A stretch of 42,326 nucleotides of DNA from Planktotalea sp. (lineage in GTDB: Bacteria; Pseudomonadota; Alphaproteobacteria; Rhodobacterales; Rhodobacteraceae), in contig NZ_JABBAM010000081.1 in NCBI RefSeq assembly GCF_018607965.1, forward strand, positions 1-42,326, in the 5' to 3' direction. The position numbers were made by a program, and so were the translations under genes. This document shows, one piece after another, positions 23,351-32,874 of the stretch (position 1 is the stretch's first letter; each line of letters begins with the position of its first letter). The notes below the pieces were generated by a model. The model was given only the letters and a program-made list of their open reading frames with translations, was not told where the DNA came from and did no database searches.

Positions 23351-25639
23351 TTAACTTTCAATGTTATCAAGGCCCGCATCACCCGTGCCGAGTAGCGGTA
23401 AACGTACCACTGCCATCGCACCGGGGCGTCCTTGCCCATTCGTCAGCGGCGCATCAGTTAAAATCAATGTGCCCCCATGTTCTTCGATAATTTTCTTCAC
23501 GATCGGCAGGCCTAGTCCCGTGCCTTTGTCGCGTGTTGTTACGTACGGTTCAAACAAACGCCCACGATCCTCGGGCAGTCCAATCCCGCTATCAGCAATC
23601 GTAATAAGAGCCGCGCCCGCGTCCGCACTAAGTGCAATCGCAACTTCGCGAACCATGCTGTCAGATCCGAATTTTTCTTCATAGCTTTCGATGGCTTCGC
23701 CCGCGTTCTTAATAAGGTTGGTCAAAGCTTGCGAAATCATCGTCGCGTCGAATTCCGCAACCAATTCACCCTCTGGCAAACTGCTTGAGAACACGACATC
23801 CGGCTGACCCGCTTCCTGCAACAGGACGGCATCGCGAACCATTGCAATCAGATCACCTGTTCGGCGATCAGGTTCAGGCATGCGCGCAAACTTGCTGAAC
23901 TCATCCACAATGCGACGCAGATCACCCGTTTGGCGAATAATAACACCAGTCATCTGATCTAGCTTCTCAGCGTCATCGCCAACAAGTGGCGTAAACTTGC
24001 GTTTGATCCGCTCCGCAGAGAGCTGAATGGGTGTCAAAGGGTTCTTAATTTCATGGGCAATACGGCGCGCGACATCGCCCCAAGCAGCCATGCGCTGCGC
24101 AGTCACAAGGTCCGTTACATCGTCAAACGCAACAACATAGCCCTCAAGGGTGCCATCTTCGCGCCGTCTGCGAGACATGCGCACAAGCAAATTCTCTAAC
24201 TGACCATCGCGACTTACTTTTACTTCGTTTTGCAAAGTTCCCATCTGGCCATTGCGCAACTTTTCCAAAAGCGGCCCAAATTCAGGAACCGCAACGGATA
24301 GATCGACGTCCTGTTTGTCTTGATGCCAGCCCAGCAAACGTTCCGCAGAGCGGTTCACAAACGACACCCGCCCTTCGGGATCAAGGCCAACCACGCCCGA
24401 GGTCACAGACGACAGAACGGAATCAAACATACGACGGCGACGATCAATCTGACGGTTGTTTTCCATCAACGTGTCGCGCTGCCTCTTCAATTGTCGCGTC
24501 ATTTGGTTGAAATAACGCCCCAGCATCGCAATCTCGTCGTCACCTTCTTCTTCCAGAACTTGCACATCAAGATTGCCCGAACCTACCCGTTGCGCCGCAC
24601 CCGCCAAACGCCCAACGGGACGTGACAGACGCTCGGCAAACCAAAGGCCAAGCCAGACTGCGGCCAGAATTAAGATCAAAGCAAAGCCGATATAGACCAA
24701 ACCAAATTCGAACAACCGCCGGCCTCGTTCGCTTTCTTGTTGTTGATAGAACAGTGCGGTCTCTTGCGTTTCATCAAGCAATTGCAAAAGAGACCCATCC
24801 ACATCACGGCTTACATAAAGGTATCGATCCAAATACCCATCTAGATTAACAACGGCTCGGAACTCATTGTTTTTCCAGTCTTCAATCATGTGGATCTTAT
24901 TCACACGTGCTGACTCAATCTCGATTGGCGCAAGGGCCTCAAAATCAAACATATACGAACGTTCACCCCTTTCGCGGATCGCACCTGTTCCATCGATGAC
25001 AAACGCCTCGCGCAATCCCCTTTGGATTTGCAACTGCCCTTCTCGCAAGACCTGTCGCAGACCAATCGACCCCGCAAAGCGCACTTCATTACCGCGAAAA
25101 TTCAGGTATGCCGCCAAAGCCATTGCATCTTCTCGAAGATCGGCACGTTGTTCGTTTTCATAGGCCTCTGCGGCAGCAAGCGAATTTCCGACAACGCGCT
25201 GAACACGCTGCGAAAACCAAGCCTCTAAGCCCATGTTAATGGTCAAACCCGCAAATATAGCGACGGTCACAGTAGGTATAAGCGCCATCAGTGCAAAAAC
25301 GCCCGTCAAACGCAGGTGCAATCTAGATCCAGCAGAGCGCGCCCGCCGAGCGGCGACCATCTGCGCGACACGCTGCAAAACCAAGGCGGCAACAACGAGA
25401 ACGTAAACAAGATCCAGCAACAAAACCAAACGTAGACCCGGGCCACCGACATTTTGATCAAGCGGTCCAAGAACAAGGAACGTCGCAAAGGCCAAGGCGG
25501 GACCAAGCACGACGACACCCAAAGTAATCGCATTTTGGACCCGTCGCTGTCGGCGCAGATACGACAAGCGCGCCCACAAGGATACTTTGCTGCGCCACGC
25601 AAATCTAGCGGGCTCAGGTTGTGCTACAGGCTGGCTCAC
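23351..25639 (-). CDS. ntrY: sensor histidine kinase NtrY
   Basis: A 762-residue membrane sensor kinase. Predicted spans are near residues 38-58, 69-89, 111-134 and 310-335, with a periplasmic sensing region between the last two. Then come a HAMP domain, a PAS domain (FDSVLSSVTSGVVGLDPEGR), the HisKA box with His529 ([19 protein letters not shown]) and an ATPase domain with DSGIGLPE and GTGLGLPIVKK. The start codon is GTG at 25639. It is known in alphaproteobacteria to phosphorylate NtrX in nitrogen, redox and cell-envelope control. A 105-base gap to ntrC is the largest within the ntr set. Confidence 0.95.
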   Translation of the reverse strand: MSQPVAQPEPARFAWRSKVSLWARLSYLRRQRRVQNAITLGVVVLGPALAFATFLVLGPLDQNVGGPGLRLVLLLDLVYVLVVAALVLQRVAQMVAARRARSAGSRLHLRLTGVFALMALIPTVTVAIFAGLTINMGLEAWFSQRVQRVVGNSLAAAEAYENEQRADLREDAMALAAYLNFRGNEVRFAGSIGLRQVLREGQLQIQRGLREAFVIDGTGAIRERGERSYMFDFEALAPIEIESARVNKIHMIEDWKNNEFRAVVNLDGYLDRYLYVSRDVDGSLLQLLDETQETALFYQQQESERGRRLFEFGLVYIGFALILILAAVWLGLWFAERLSRPVGRLAGAAQRVGSGNLDVQVLEEEGDDEIAMLGRYFNQMTRQLKRQRDTLMENNRQIDRRRRMFDSVLSSVTSGVVGLDPEGRVSFVNRSAERLLGWHQDKQDVDLSVAVPEFGPLLEKLRNGQMGTLQNEVKVSRDGQLENLLVRMSRRRREDGTLEGYVVAFDDVTDLVTAQRMAAWGDVARRIAHEIKNPLTPIQLSAERIKRKFTPLVGDDAEKLDQMTGVIIRQTGDLRRIVDEFSKFARMPEPDRRTGDLIAMVRDAVLLQEAGQPDVVFSSSLPEGELVAEFDATMISQALTNLIKNAGEAIESYEEKFGSDSMVREVAIALSADAGAALITIADSGIGLPEDRGRLFEPYVTTRDKGTGLGLPIVKKIIEEHGGTLILTDAPLTNGQGRPGAMAVVRLPLLGTGDAGLDNIES

Positions 25640-25744
25640 GCGCTGCCCTCGATCTATGGGAGCAAGTGCTCCACCGCCAAATACTGTGGCTCTCGTTTAG
25701 GAAATCGCAAAGCGATGCCATTGGGCCACGTTTATGTTGCGGTT

Positions 25745-27115
25745 TTACATCAACTTGCGCCGCCTTGTCACGCTAATATCGAGGTCAGTTATCTTCTTAC
25801 GCAAAGTATTGCGGTTAATACCTAATAAATCGGCACATTTAGCCTGATTTCCACCTGTCGCTTCAAGTGAAATTTCTATCAAAGGTTGCTCGAACTCGCG
25901 TAAAATACGCATATAAATCCCTGCTGGCGGCAAAGCACCGCCGTGCAAATCGAAATATCGACGCAAATGGCGCTCTACTGAGGCCGACAATTTTTCGGTT
26001 GTGGTCCCCCCTGTGAGAATTGGTTCGAGGTCTGGTTGGTTGCCCAAGATCATCGCAATCTCAGCGCGCGTGATGACGTCCGTTCGCGTGCCAAGTCCCA
26101 AACGGCGCATCGCATTTTCAAGCTGACGCACATTTCCCGGCCAGCTGTAATCGTGGATCAGTTTGGCCGCCTCGGGCGACAAAGGGCGCGCAGAGGTTCC
26201 GTGCGCCTCCGCCTTGCCCAGAAAATAGTGCGCGAGCAATTCAATATCCTCAACGCGTTCGCGCAGCGCCGGCACCGTCAACATCGCACCATCCAAGCGG
26301 TAGTAAAGGTCCTGACGCAGCGCCCCACTTTCCAAGCGACTAGCCAAATCGACCAGCGAAGTCGCCAAGAAGCGCGGCACGTGATCACCGGGTGCATCCA
26401 TCATCCGCACCAAGCGCGCTTGCGCCTCCAGATCAATGTCCGCGATCTCTTCGATCAACAGCGTGCCACCTTTAACCCGCGCAAGAACACGCGCAGGTCC
26501 TTCGATATCTTGCAGATCAGCCGTGGTGACGGTGACAAACGGCAACGTGCGTCTATCCGAAAAGTCATGGATTGCACGCGCAATAACCGTTTTTCCCGTG
26601 CCAGATTCGCCCGTGATCAAGACTGGAATATCCGTATTCATCACCCGCGCCATCAACGTATAGAGCGCTTGCATGACAGGTGTTTGACCCACCAACGGCA
26701 GTTCATCACCCGCCGCCGCGCCATCATCGCGTGCAGGCTTGGCACGCACGCTGTGCGAATCCAGCGCGCGCGCCGTGCGTTTCATCAGATCAGGTAGGTC
26801 GAAAGGTTTGGGCAAATAGTCATGTGCCCCCGCCTCATTGGCCTTGATCGCCGTCATGATCGTATTTTGTGCTGAAATGATAATCACAGGCAACCCGGGG
26901 CGATCTTCTTGGATCTTGGGGAGCATTTCCAAACCGTTGCCATCGGGCATCATCACGTCTGAAATCACCACATCACCACGCCCCTCAGCGACCCATCGCA
27001 TCAAAGTTGTCAGCGAAGAGGTCGCGTGCACCTTGCACCCTGCGCGCGTTAACGCTTGGGTCAGAACCGTTCGAATTGTGCGATCATCATCAGCGACCAG
27101 AACCGTACCATCCAT
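25745..27115 (-). CDS. ntrC: nitrogen regulation response regulator NtrC (sigma-54-independent type)
   Basis: A 456-residue response regulator. The receiver has Asp10/Asp11, phospho-acceptor Asp53 and Lys103. The AAA+ domain has Walker A GESGTGKT at 169-176 and Walker B LLIEEI. The C-terminal helix-turn-helix is [21 protein letters not shown]. The segment that normally holds the GAFTGA loop is deleted: [19 protein letters not shown] links the core strands directly. This matches Rhodobacter NtrC, which activates sigma-70-type promoters. It is coupled to ntrB by TGATG. A nearby target is likely amtB, which lies in this window. Confidence 0.95.
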   Translation of the reverse strand: MDGTVLVADDDRTIRTVLTQALTRAGCKVHATSSLTTLMRWVAEGRGDVVISDVMMPDGNGLEMLPKIQEDRPGLPVIIISAQNTIMTAIKANEAGAHDYLPKPFDLPDLMKRTARALDSHSVRAKPARDDGAAAGDELPLVGQTPVMQALYTLMARVMNTDIPVLITGESGTGKTVIARAIHDFSDRRTLPFVTVTTADLQDIEGPARVLARVKGGTLLIEEIADIDLEAQARLVRMMDAPGDHVPRFLATSLVDLASRLESGALRQDLYYRLDGAMLTVPALRERVEDIELLAHYFLGKAEAHGTSARPLSPEAAKLIHDYSWPGNVRQLENAMRRLGLGTRTDVITRAEIAMILGNQPDLEPILTGGTTTEKLSASVERHLRRYFDLHGGALPPAGIYMRILREFEQPLIEISLEATGGNQAKCADLLGINRNTLRKKITDLDISVTRRRKLM

Positions 27116-28236
27116 CAGAGATCATCCTTGTTTTTATGTGCGCCATTGGGTGCATCTGTGGGTGCGTCTGTGGGTGCGTCTGCTGGCGCCACAGGTAGTG
27201 AAATTCTAAACACCGTTTTACCGGGAACCGAATCTACGGACATCCAGCCGTCGTGGTCAGAAATTATCTTGGACACGAGCGCGAGGCCAAGCCCTGTGCC
27301 ATTCTCACGCCCTGACACAAATGGCTCAAACACGTCCTCGGCCAGTTCAGGCGGAAACCCGGGTCCATCGTCGATCACTTCGATTTGCAACGGCAAGGCT
27401 TGGCCCAACGCCCCCGCGCGGCGCAAGCGGAACGAGTGTTCATAGAACGTACGCAGCCAGACTGTACCACCCTTTTGCCCCGCAGCTTCAGCCGCGTTTT
27501 TGAGCAAATTCAAGATGACTTGTAGCAATTGATCCCCGTCCACATGCGCGTGCGGCAAGGACGGGTCATAGTTTTCGACAATCTTCATTTGTGTGCCCGC
27601 ACCCAGCAGTGTCGAGCGGCGCGCACGATCAAGCACATCATGAATATTCACCGCGCTCATATCAGGTGCGCGCAGGTTTCCGAATTGTTCGACCTGTTCG
27701 AGAAGCTTCACAATGCGACGCGATTCCTCAACGATCAGATCGGTCAGTTCCAAATCCTCAGAGGCAAGGTTCATCGACAGCAATTGCGCAGCACCCGTGA
27801 TCCCCGCCAAAGGATTCTTGATTTCATGCGCCAACATTTCCGCCATGCCAATCGCGGACTTTGCAGAGGATTTCACCCCTTGGCTTTGATTGATCCGCCC
27901 CGCCAATTCACGCGGGGAAATCATCAAAACCATCGTGCCGGGGTGATCTAACAATGGCGCGATTTGCAGGTTGCATTGAACAGGCGCGCGATCCCCTGTG
28001 CCGATGTCCACATCGTTCACAAACAAGGGCGATGAATTGCGGCGCGCACGTGCGACAGCGTCCCCGATCGGGGCATCCACCGCCAGTCTGTCCCAGATCG
28101 GCGCGCCGTTCAGCGCTTTGGCTGAAGAATTGAAAAACCCTTCAGCCGCAGGATTAATGTCGGTGATTTTGTCATCCGCATCGATCAAAACCGTCGGAAC
28201 CGGCAGCGACATCCAAATCGTCGTGTTGCTGTTCAT
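27115..28236 (-). CDS. ntrB: nitrogen regulation sensor histidine kinase/phosphatase NtrB
   Basis: A 373-residue soluble kinase. An N-terminal PAS domain ([20 protein letters not shown]) is followed by the HisKA box with His137 ([18 protein letters not shown]) and an ATPase domain with DDGPGFPPE and [12 protein letters not shown]. NtrB responds to PII proteins and controls NtrC. It overlaps dusB by 4 bases (ATGA) and ntrC by one. The tail carries a short Asp-Ala-Pro-Thr repeat encoded by three 12-base units at 27148-27183, after the catalytic domain, and is probably a flexible end. Confidence 0.95.
   Translation of the reverse strand: MNSNTTIWMSLPVPTVLIDADDKITDINPAAEGFFNSSAKALNGAPIWDRLAVDAPIGDAVARARRNSSPLFVNDVDIGTGDRAPVQCNLQIAPLLDHPGTMVLMISPRELAGRINQSQGVKSSAKSAIGMAEMLAHEIKNPLAGITGAAQLLSMNLASEDLELTDLIVEESRRIVKLLEQVEQFGNLRAPDMSAVNIHDVLDRARRSTLLGAGTQMKIVENYDPSLPHAHVDGDQLLQVILNLLKNAAEAAGQKGGTVWLRTFYEHSFRLRRAGALGQALPLQIEVIDDGPGFPPELAEDVFEPFVSGRENGTGLGLALVSKIISDHDGWMSVDSVPGKTVFRISLPVAPADAPTDAPTDAPNGAHKNKDDL
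27148..27183 (-). repeat. three 12-base tandem repeats in the 3' end of ntrB
   Basis: On the plus strand the unit is GGGTGCGTCTGT (first copy with A for G at position 7, last copy ending in C). The frame is kept at four residues per unit (D-A-P-T). Such repeats change copy number easily without breaking the frame. Confidence 0.85.
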
Positions 28237-29228
28237 GCCGCCACCTCTTGGTTTTGTACGGGGTCCAGCGCGCGCCCGAGCAGCGTTTGCACATCGGACG
28301 GATCACGCGCGGTCAAGACCGCTTTGCGCAACACAGTCGACGTTCCAGCGCTGTCCATATACCAACCCAAATGTTTGCGCGCGACGCGGCTGCCAAGCAC
28401 GCTGCCATAAAAATCAAGCATGGCGCTGTAGTGATTTTGCACCATTTCTATCAAGTCTGCGCCGTGGGGGATCGTTGGTTTAGCGGTGCCATAAAGCTCA
28501 GCGGAAATGTCCGCCAACGCCCAAGGACGACCTTGGGCACCACGCCCAATCATCACACCGTCCGCACCGCTTTGCGACAACGCTTGGCGCGCAGTGGTCG
28601 CATCAACGATATCGCCATTGGCAATCACCGGAATGCGCACCGTGTCCTTAATGGCGCGGATCGCACGCCAATTCGCATGGCCTTTATAAAACTGACAGCG
28701 CGTACGCCCGTGGATCGTGATCATCTGAACGCCCGCATTTTCCGCGCGCCCCGCAAGCTCAGCTGCATTCAAAAGCGCGTCATCCCATCCAAGACGGGTT
28801 TTCAACGTCACAGGTACATCTACCGCGTCCACAACTGCCTCGATCAAGCCAAGCGCATGATCAAGGTCTTTCAGCAAAGCCGAACCAGAATAGCCGCTTG
28901 TCACCTTCTTGGCAGGACAGCCCATATTAATGTCGATAATCTTGGCACCGTTGCCCGCCGCAAGGCGCGCCGCTTCGGCCATCCAATAGGCTTCACGCCC
29001 TGCGATCTGCACAGATGTATGCGACGCCCCGAATCCAAGCTCTGCACGCTCGCGCACACCAGGTTTTGCTTGCACCATTTCTTGGCTGGCAACCATTTCA
29101 CTGACCACAAGCCCCGCACCGAAAGAACTAACCAAATCGCGAAACGGCAAATCTGTGATACCTGCCAAAGGGGCAAGTAAAACAGGGGGCGAAAGAGAGA
29201 CGTCGCCAATATGAAGTGTGGATGTCAT
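28233..29228 (-). CDS. dusB: tRNA-dihydrouridine synthase (DusB/NifR3 family)
   Basis: A 331-residue flavoenzyme reducing uridine to dihydrouridine in tRNA. The N-terminal TIM barrel starts PVLLAPLAGITDLPFRDL, the catalytic cysteine lies in INMGCPAKKV, the FMN-phosphate region is ANGDIVD and DGVMIGRGAQGRPW, and the C-terminal helical domain carries RKHLGWY. It is the first gene of the ntr block, overlapping ntrB. The nifR3-ntrB-ntrC order is a classical alphaproteobacterial arrangement. ATG 29228 is the start. Confidence 0.95.
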   Translation of the reverse strand: MTSTLHIGDVSLSPPVLLAPLAGITDLPFRDLVSSFGAGLVVSEMVASQEMVQAKPGVRERAELGFGASHTSVQIAGREAYWMAEAARLAAGNGAKIIDINMGCPAKKVTSGYSGSALLKDLDHALGLIEAVVDAVDVPVTLKTRLGWDDALLNAAELAGRAENAGVQMITIHGRTRCQFYKGHANWRAIRAIKDTVRIPVIANGDIVDATTARQALSQSGADGVMIGRGAQGRPWALADISAELYGTAKPTIPHGADLIEMVQNHYSAMLDFYGSVLGSRVARKHLGWYMDSAGTSTVLRKAVLTARDPSDVQTLLGRALDPVQNQEVAA

Positions 29229-29242
29229 GCTGTTTCATACTA

Positions 29243-29259
29243 AGCCTATGCAGTAGGCT
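29243..29259. promoter_or_regulatory. inverted repeat upstream of dusB
   Basis: AGCCTA (29243-29248) and TAGGCT (29254-29259) are perfect 6-base arms around 5 bases, 15 bases upstream of the dusB start in the divergent dusB/ispDF region. It could be an operator for the ntr operon or a leader hairpin. Confidence 0.3.
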
Positions 29260-29363
29260 CAATGAAGAGATGTGTAAAAAGGCAGCAATTCTGAAAAGTC
29301 GCACATTATTTAGGCATACGCCCTTTGATTGCGCCAAGGGCGTTGCAGGTTTATGCATCTCTC

Positions 29364-30512
29364 ATGAGCACACAGAACCCAGATATGCGCATCGGCGCAG
29401 TGATTGTTGCCGCAGGACGCGGAACCCGTGCTGGCGGTGATTTACCCAAGCAATGGCAGGTGATCGCAGGCGCACGCGTTGCAGCATGGACCTGTGCGCG
29501 TTTTACAGCGCGTAGTGACATTGCAGAAGTCATCTTGGTGGTTCATCCCGATGATCAAGCGTTTGCGCAAGAAATTGCTGGCGTGCGTATCGTCCATGGC
29601 GGTGCAAGCCGTGATTCATCTGTGCGCCTTGGTCTAAAGGCGCTGGGGAACGATTTGACCCATGTTCTGATCCACGATGTTGCGCGTTGCACGGTCCCCA
29701 CGCAAGTGATCGATGATGTGATTGCCGCCCTAAATCGCAGCGATGCCGCCGCACCTGCGCTTGCCGTCACAGATGCGCTTTGGATCGCCAAAGACGGCAG
29801 CGTCAGCGGCACACAGGATCGCACAGGACTGTACCGCGCACAAACGCCACAAGGGTTTGCCCTGCCTGCGATCCTGAACGCCCATACCAAACACACAGGC
29901 GGTGCTGCGGATGATGTGGAAGTCGCGCGCGCCGCAAGACTTGACGTTGTGATCACCGGGGGCGATGAGGCTAATCTAAAGATCACCACCCCCGTCGATT
30001 TCGCGCGGGCGCAAACCCTACTGGAGCAATCTATGGATATTCGCCTTGGCAACGGTTTTGATGTGCATGCGTTTGAGGACGGTGATCATGTGATCCTATG
30101 CGGCGTTCATGTGCCCCATGACAAAGCGCTCAAAGGGCATTCGGATGCCGATGTTGGCATGCACGCAGTTACAGATGCGATCTACGGCGCACTGGCGGAC
30201 GGCGACATCGGCCAACACTTCCCGCCCTCAGATCCGCAATGGAAAGGGGCCGCAAGCGAGATTTTCTTGAAGCACGCTGTCGCTTTGGCGCAGTCACGTG
30301 GGTTCACAATTTCAAACATCGATTGCACGTTGATTTGCGAACACCCAAAGATCGGCCCACATGCAGGCACAATGAAGGCAACGATGGCCGAATTGATGGG
30401 GCTGGACGCGGATCGTGTGTCTGTCAAAGCAACCACCAGCGAACGCCTTGGATTTACAGGACGCGAGGAAGGCATTGCCGCCCTCGCAACAGCAACATTG
30501 GTGAAACTATGA
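29364..30512 (+). CDS. ispDF: bifunctional IspD/IspF (MEP cytidylyltransferase / MECDP synthase)
   Basis: A 382-residue cytoplasmic fusion carrying out two steps of the MEP isoprenoid pathway. The IspD half (to about residue 222) begins [20 protein letters not shown] and contains [15 protein letters not shown] and LIHDVARC. The IspF half starts at [14 protein letters not shown] with the metal ligands Asp and His, followed by [19 protein letters not shown] and [12 protein letters not shown]. The frame is open from 29325, but ATG 29364 ([13 protein letters not shown]) is the likely start; ATG 29385 is an alternative, and no strong Shine-Dalgarno sequence decides. It overlaps pgpA by 4 bases. 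Confidence 0.93.
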   Translation: MSTQNPDMRIGAVIVAAGRGTRAGGDLPKQWQVIAGARVAAWTCARFTARSDIAEVILVVHPDDQAFAQEIAGVRIVHGGASRDSSVRLGLKALGNDLTHVLIHDVARCTVPTQVIDDVIAALNRSDAAAPALAVTDALWIAKDGSVSGTQDRTGLYRAQTPQGFALPAILNAHTKHTGGAADDVEVARAARLDVVITGGDEANLKITTPVDFARAQTLLEQSMDIRLGNGFDVHAFEDGDHVILCGVHVPHDKALKGHSDADVGMHAVTDAIYGALADGDIGQHFPPSDPQWKGAASEIFLKHAVALAQSRGFTISNIDCTLICEHPKIGPHAGTMKATMAELMGLDADRVSVKATTSERLGFTGREEGIAALATATLVKL

Positions 30513-31006
30513 ACTTTCTTGCGCGCATCATCGGCACGGTTTTCTTCGTTGGTAATCTTCGATCTGCGCCTGGAACATGGGGGTCTTTTGCAGCCCTCCC
30601 TTTCGCCTATTTTTTCTATCAGGTCGGTGGGGTTTATCTGTTCCTCACAGCGATCGTTGTTGGCTTTTTTAAAGGCTGGTGGGCGACCGCGCAAATGACC
30701 AAAGGCGCCGCTGACCATGATCCATCCGAAATCGTGATCGACGAAGTCATCGGCCAATGGATCGCATTGTTACCTATACTCTACGCGGCGCGGTCGTTGG
30801 AGATAAATCCAATGGTGCTTTGGCCCGGATGGATCGCCGCTTTCATTCTGTTTCGTGCCTTTGACATTCTGAAGCCAGGTCCAATCGGTTGGGCGGACAA
30901 GCGCGATGATGCGTTTGGTGTCATGTTAGATGATGTCCTTGCGGGCGTGTTTGCAGCCATTGGCGTCGTCGCTTTGGCAGCCTTCTTTCACTTTGTACTG
31001 ATGTGA
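30509..31006 (+). CDS. pgpA: phosphatidylglycerophosphatase A
   Basis: A 165-residue integral membrane phosphatase converting phosphatidylglycerophosphate to phosphatidylglycerol. Family motifs are [14 protein letters not shown] near residue 20, [17 protein letters not shown] in the middle, [17 protein letters not shown] and [14 protein letters not shown]. Several hydrophobic spans are evident. ATG 30509 overlaps the ispDF stop (ATGA), so it is translated with ispDF; an open frame running upstream inside ispDF is not used. The next gene overlaps it in turn. Confidence 0.93.
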   Translation: MNFLARIIGTVFFVGNLRSAPGTWGSFAALPFAYFFYQVGGVYLFLTAIVVGFFKGWWATAQMTKGAADHDPSEIVIDEVIGQWIALLPILYAARSLEINPMVLWPGWIAAFILFRAFDILKPGPIGWADKRDDAFGVMLDDVLAGVFAAIGVVALAAFFHFVLM

Positions 31007-31479
31007 GCACTGTCGCCCGAATTCTGGAAGTGAGCCGTGCGCAAAGCGTCATGATCGCGACTGCAGAAAGCTGCACCGCAGGCATGATTGCAGCCGCTTT
31101 AACCGATCTAGCTGGCAGCTCGAACATGTTTGAGCGTGGCTTTGTGACCTATACTAACGCCGCCAAGCACGAGATGTTGGGCGTGAAGCCAGAAACGCTC
31201 GATGCTTTTGGCGCAGTCAGTGAAGACGTGGCGCAGGAAATGGCACAGGGCGCGCTGAAACACTCCAAAGCACAACTCGCCTTGTCAGTAACGGGCATTG
31301 CAGGCCCGGGTGGATCAGATTTCAAACCCGAGGGTCGTGTGTGTTTCACGATTGCACAGGCTGGCATCTGTCACACGCAAACCATCGAATTCGGGGCCTT
31401 GGGGCGTGACGCGGTACGCAAAGCAGCGCGCGATCATGGGTTAGATATGATTCTTAAGGCGCTTTTGCAAAACGCCTAA
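31003..31479 (+). CDS. CinA C-terminal family protein (nicotinamide-nucleotide amidohydrolase, PncC-like)
   Basis: A 158-residue protein made only of the CinA C-terminal domain. Signature motifs are TAESCTAGMIAAALTDLAGS near the N-terminus (catalytic Ser in AESCTAG), GFVTYTNAAKHEMLGV with the conserved Tyr and Lys, and VTGIAGPGGSDFKPEGRV. Such stand-alone domains deamidate nicotinamide mononucleotide in pyridine-nucleotide recycling. The start is GTG 31003, overlapping the pgpA stop (GTGA). It closes the ispDF-pgpA-cinA operon; the ispDF-pgpA-cinA order is common in Rhodobacteraceae. Confidence 0.92.
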   Translation: MSTVARILEVSRAQSVMIATAESCTAGMIAAALTDLAGSSNMFERGFVTYTNAAKHEMLGVKPETLDAFGAVSEDVAQEMAQGALKHSKAQLALSVTGIAGPGGSDFKPEGRVCFTIAQAGICHTQTIEFGALGRDAVRKAARDHGLDMILKALLQNA

Positions 31480-31632
31480 ATTTCAGGCAACCCGCATCCT
31501 CCAACGCTCATTCATCGGGCAGTTCTCAAATAGCATGTCCTTTGGGCGCTCAGAACCAAACCCGCCTCTTTTTTGAACATGCTTTGCGCGTCACTAACTG
31601 CGCGACAGTTTCTCATTGAAAGGAGGCCCGCC

Positions 31633-32811
31633 ATGAACGGTGCCGATACAGCTTGGATTATGGTGGCCACCGCGTTGGTCTTGTTTATGACCCTTCCCGG
31701 TCTTGCGCTTTTTTACGGTGGTCTCGTGCGCGCGCGCAACGTGTTGAGTGTTTTCATGCACTGCTACGCGATTGCGTGCTTGATGAGCGTGCTCTGGCTC
31801 GCGTTTGGTTATTCCATCGCATTCGGTGACGCCAATGCCTATTGGGGCGGATTGGGGAAGATGTTCTTGATCGGTGTAACCGCTGACACTTTGGCGGGTA
31901 CAATCCCAGAAGTTCTGTTTTTTGCGTTCCAAATGACCTTCGCGATCATTACGCCCGCACTAATTGTGGGTGCCTATGTTGAGCGCGTTGGCTTTGGTTT
32001 TGTCATGCTCTTTTCTGGCCTTTGGATGCTTCTTTGCTATGCACCTGTAGTGCATTGGATCTGGGACGGTGGCTTCCTCTCCGACGGTGGTATCTTCGGT
32101 GAGACTGGCGTGAAGGACTTCGCGGGCGGTATCGTTGTTCACCAAACAGCGGCAATCGCAGCGCTGCTGATTGCAGTCTTCCTTGGACCACGCAAAAACC
32201 AGACAACACCGCCGCACAACCCCGGCTTCGTGATGATCGGTGCCGCGATGCTTTGGGTTGGTTGGTTCGGCTTTAACGGTGGATCTCAATTGGCCGCAGA
32301 CGGTGGCGCTGCAATGGCGATCACGGTCACGCATATCTCTGCCGCAACGGCATCCCTGACATGGGCGCTTTGGGAAAAGATCAAGTTCGGAAAAGCCTCT
32401 CTTGTGGGGATTGTCACAGGCACGATTGCAGGTCTGGCCTCTATCACGCCAGCCTCTGGTTTTGTTGGCCCCGTTGAGGCAATGATCATCGGCGCGATCG
32501 CGGGCGTGCTGTGCCAAGAAGCGGTCGTCTTGATCCGCAACAAGCTGAAGATTGACGACACACTCGACGTGTTCGCGGTTCACGGTGTTGGTGGTATCTT
32601 TGGAACAATCATGATTGCGGTCTTTGGTGCAGGCACATGGGCAGCACAGCTTGGCGGCTTGACCGTTGTCGGTGTCTACACGGTCGTCGTAACGGTTGTT
32701 CTGATTTATGTTGTGAAGGCTATTTCGCCCCTGCGCGTCGATCTGGAAACAGAAACCAGCGGTCTTGATCTGGTGGTTCACGGTGAACGCGCTTATGATA
32801 TGTCGTCGTAA
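31633..32811 (+). CDS. amtB: ammonium transporter AmtB
   Basis: A 392-residue inner-membrane ammonium channel with about 11 spans. The twin-histidine pore is His170 (DFAGGIVVH) and His317 (DVFAVHGVGGIFG), and the GFNGGS segment lies between. A perfect AAGGAGG (31620-31626) sets the ATG at 31633; the frame is open from 31573, but the extra 20 residues would precede that ribosome site. There is no glnK (PII) gene in front, unlike the usual glnK-amtB pair, so its regulator must be encoded elsewhere. Control by the nearby NtrB/NtrC is likely from family knowledge. Confidence 0.93.
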   Translation: MNGADTAWIMVATALVLFMTLPGLALFYGGLVRARNVLSVFMHCYAIACLMSVLWLAFGYSIAFGDANAYWGGLGKMFLIGVTADTLAGTIPEVLFFAFQMTFAIITPALIVGAYVERVGFGFVMLFSGLWMLLCYAPVVHWIWDGGFLSDGGIFGETGVKDFAGGIVVHQTAAIAALLIAVFLGPRKNQTTPPHNPGFVMIGAAMLWVGWFGFNGGSQLAADGGAAMAITVTHISAATASLTWALWEKIKFGKASLVGIVTGTIAGLASITPASGFVGPVEAMIIGAIAGVLCQEAVVLIRNKLKIDDTLDVFAVHGVGGIFGTIMIAVFGAGTWAAQLGGLTVVGVYTVVVTVVLIYVVKAISPLRVDLETETSGLDLVVHGERAYDMSS

Positions 32812-32834
32812 TCGTTCAACATTTCTATGTTTTA

Positions 32835-32862
32835 GGCGGGTCCAATGCGGCCCGTCTTTTTT
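32835..32862 (+). terminator. intrinsic terminator after amtB
   Basis: GGCGGGTCC and GGCCCGTC form a stem around AATGC (about 32835-32856), followed by TTTTTT. It is 23 bases after the amtB stop and 12 bases before the end of the convergent alkB-like relic. Confidence 0.75.
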
Positions 32863-32874
32863 ATTGCCCTCGGC

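Noticed and set aside
26036-26797. Open frame of 253 codons opposite ntrC
   Set aside because: It is a shadow of ntrC with arginine-rich composition and no ribosome site.
28248-29180. Long open frame of 310 codons on the plus strand
   Set aside because: It lies fully antisense to dusB, whose motifs are complete. The translation is arginine- and histidine-rich with no domain, as expected of a shadow frame.
31597-31612. Sigma-54 (-24/-12) promoter before amtB around ACATGCTTTGCGCG
   Set aside because: The -24 GG element is absent, and the NtrC here lacks the sigma-54 contact loop.
31960-32781. Open frame of 273 codons opposite amtB
   Set aside because: It is antisense to a well-conserved gene and its translation has no domain or plausible composition.
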